DNA from: Deltaproteobacteria bacterium | GTDB taxonomy: Bacteria; Desulfobacterota; GWC2-55-46; DRQE01 | Length of the DNA: 6,164 nt | Direction of reading: 5' to 3' | NCBI GenBank assembly: GCA_030636245.1 | Contig: DAOVXI010000112.1 | Span: forward strand, 1 to 6,164 | Shown here: one piece after another, positions 5,351-6,164 of the stretch | How the letters are laid out: every line of letters starts with the position of its first letter | Position numbering within the stretch: position 1 is the first letter of the stretch | Position numbers and translations under genes: made by a program | The notes under the pieces: generated by a model | The model's input: the letters and a program-made list of their open reading frames with translations, nothing else | Databases searched by the model: none | Told to the model about the DNA's origin: nothing

Positions 5351-5575
5351 CATGTGTGTGACGTGTATTTCCGGCGTGTGCACGTGCGTGTATCCGGCGT
5401 GTGTACGTGTGTGTACGTGCGTATGCACGTGCGTGTATCTGGCGTGTGTGACGTGTATTCCCGGCGTGTGCACGTGCGTGTATCTGGCGTGTGTACGTGT
5501 ATGTACGTGCGTGTGCACGTGCATTTTTCCGGCGTGTGTACGTGTGTGTACGTGCGTGTGCACGTGCATTTGTCC
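5351..5575. repeat. Tandem array of five 45-bp units (order A-B-A-B-B), ACGT-rich
   Basis: Units lie at 5351-5395 (A), 5396-5440 (B), 5441-5485 (A), 5486-5530 (B) and 5531-5575 (B). The last two differ at only two of 45 positions; the two A units differ at about five, three of them at the first bases. A and B differ in the middle: A has GACGTGTATT then CCGGCGTG, B has GTACGTG twice. Every unit has GCACGTGC beginning at 5380, 5425, 5470, 5515 and 5560, exactly 45 apart. In B units ACGTGC and GCACGT flank a 4-base GTGT/GTAT loop. Since 45 is a multiple of 3 and the unit has few stops, several frames on both strands stay open; the resulting His/Thr/Arg or Cys/Val repeats are probably not proteins. 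The array lies between the integrase operon and the partial gene to its right. Confidence 0.92.
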
Positions 5576-5690
5576 AGCGTGTACGTGTAGCTATGACGTG
5601 CGTACGTGTACGTATTTGACGTATGTACGTAGATAAGGCGTACGTCTGGACGTGTATAAAACGTTTGCACGTATACGTGCGAGACGTGTA
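5576..5690. repeat. Degenerate continuation of the repeat array, with a 14-bp palindrome
   Basis: ACGT recurs here more than ten times without a fixed period, in contexts similar to the array (GACGTG, GTACGTGT, GGCGTACGTC). The segment 5576-5620 can still be read as a decayed sixth unit. At 5667-5680 GCACGTATACGTGC is a perfect palindrome, an extended version of the GCACGTGC core with TATA inserted in its centre. Confidence 0.7.
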
Positions 5691-5709
5691 ACCATTTTTT
5701 AACATATTT

Positions 5710-5754
5710 TTGTTGTTGTCATTACGCCCTATATATACCATGTGATAACAACAA
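5710..5754. promoter_or_regulatory. Long inverted repeat around a TATATATA centre
   Basis: TTGTTGTTGTCA (5710-5721) and TGATAACAACAA (5743-5754) match as inverted repeats at 11 of 12 positions with a 21-base centre containing CTATATATACC. It lies 6 bases past the stop of the minus-strand gene to the right. No T run follows on either strand, so a plain terminator is unlikely; an operator or recombinase/replication protein site is possible. Confidence 0.45.
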
Positions 5755-5760
5755 CTAATT

Positions 5761-6164
5761 TTAAGGTAGTAGATCCACTTCCTTGCTGGTACGTTTGTAT
5801 ATACCAGGTTTTGGTCCCTTGCCTTCTTGTATGACGTGGAAGTATCCATTTTTCACCCAACCTTTTAAGTGTTTTTTTGCTGTTCCGTCCTTGATCGTGC
5901 CTTCGAATGTCTTAATAATTGCTTTTACTAGTTCGGTTCTTGTGTGCTCAGTATTAGGTGAGAAACTTGATATGGCATCCGACTCTAGCTTTAATTGAAT
6001 CTCTTTATGTGCATTAGAAGCCTCTTGGAAATCTATAAAGCTTAAATCTTTGCCGGATTCAGTAGAGTTCATATTTATGATCCATTTTTGATCTTGTGTT
6101 AGATTTGGGCAATCTAGGCGCAACTTATCAAGCTTTAAGATACGTTTCTTATCCCTCATTGTAA
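5761..6164 (-). CDS. C-terminal part of an unidentified protein with a winged-helix-like end (possibly replication ATPase/regulator), cut by the window edge
   Basis: The minus-strand frame is open from the window edge to the TAA at 5763-5761. An ATG at 6159 would give 132 residues, but the preceding codon is sense and only five bases lie upstream, so the gene probably starts outside. In the 132-residue numbering, MRDKKRILKLDKLR (1-14) resembles the last strand of RecA-like/RepA-type ATPases ("..KRxLxLxKxR"). A linker (about 30-70) leads to a probable winged helix: TRTELVKAIIKTF (73-85), the likely recognition helix in TAKKHLKGWVKNGYF (93-107), and a wing with GKGPKPGIYKR (113-123). Such endings are found in AAA/RecA-like helicase-primase proteins of plasmids and integrative elements, which would suit a gene beside an integrase and a repeat array. 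This family assignment is an inference; base composition is more AT rich than in the left half of the window. Confidence 0.6.
   Translation of the reverse strand, partial: TMRDKKRILKLDKLRLDCPNLTQDQKWIINMNSTESGKDLSFIDFQEASNAHKEIQLKLESDAISSFSPNTEHTRTELVKAIIKTFEGTIKDGTAKKHLKGWVKNGYFHVIQEGKGPKPGIYKRTSKEVDLLP

Noticed and set aside
5352..5636. Plus-strand Cys/Val-rich ORFs (two frames) across the array
   Set aside because: Same cause: low-complexity translation of the tandem unit, with no supporting start signals.
5351..5690. CRISPR array
   Set aside because: Units are contiguous tandem copies with no unique spacers of constant length, and no cas gene is near.
5300..5700. Second copy of the tRNA-Glu 3' end (attR) inside the window
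   Set aside because: No match to the T arm and acceptor sequence was seen by eye right of 3962; the other end must be outside the window.
5274..5849. 191-codon minus-strand ORF of His/Thr/Arg-rich repeats
   Set aside because: It is open only because of the 45-bp repeat, competing frames on both strands are open as well, no RBS or known domain is seen, and its 5' part overlaps the better-supported gene at 5761-6164.

Overview
The window looks like a bacterial chromosome of moderate GC, Gram-negative by its secreted protein and gene content. The gene order asd-truA and the family of the chloride-channel remnant would fit a Desulfobacterota/Nitrospirota-type organism, but taxonomy is an inference from gene content only. 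Ribosome binding sites of the GGGAGG/AAGGAG type precede several genes.

Positions 1-2191 hold a plus-strand gene run: the 3' end of asd (aspartate-semialdehyde dehydrogenase), truA (tRNA pseudouridine synthase), a small secreted protein built of three copies of a short helical motif, and a broken ClC-type chloride channel gene that has lost most of its middle and changes frame. A good sigma70-like promoter (TTGACA, 17 bp, TAAAAT) overlapping the end of that remnant leads a second set: an FmdB-type zinc ribbon protein, an inositol monophosphatase family enzyme (suhB-like), and a small four-helix membrane protein of the YvlD/phage_holin_4_2 family that overlaps suhB by 4 bases.

Positions 3625-3962 carry two tRNA genes with encoded CCA: tRNA-Lys(UUU) and tRNA-Glu(UUC). 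The lysine tRNA has a strong hairpin just upstream which its transcript must apparently cross.

From just past the tRNA-Glu 3' end the sequence looks like the left end of an integrated mobile element, all on the minus strand: a tyrosine recombinase (27 bases from the tRNA CCA), a small excisionase-type helix-turn-helix gene 4 bases upstream of it, then about 480 bases without a convincing gene, and finally the C-terminal part of a protein with a winged-helix-like end that runs off the window. The other attachment site must lie beyond the right edge.

The most unusual object is in that 480-base gap: five tandem 45-bp units (5351-5575) in the order A-B-A-B-B, each with GCACGTGC at the same place, rich in ACGT and with uninterrupted alternating purine/pyrimidine runs of about 38-42 bases, followed by decayed ACGT-rich sequence and a 14-bp perfect palindrome. 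It keeps all frames open on both strands, so the low-complexity ORFs there are probably artefacts. It could be an iteron or operator array, a recombination accessory region, or a structured/Z-forming locus of the element; the sequence alone does not decide.
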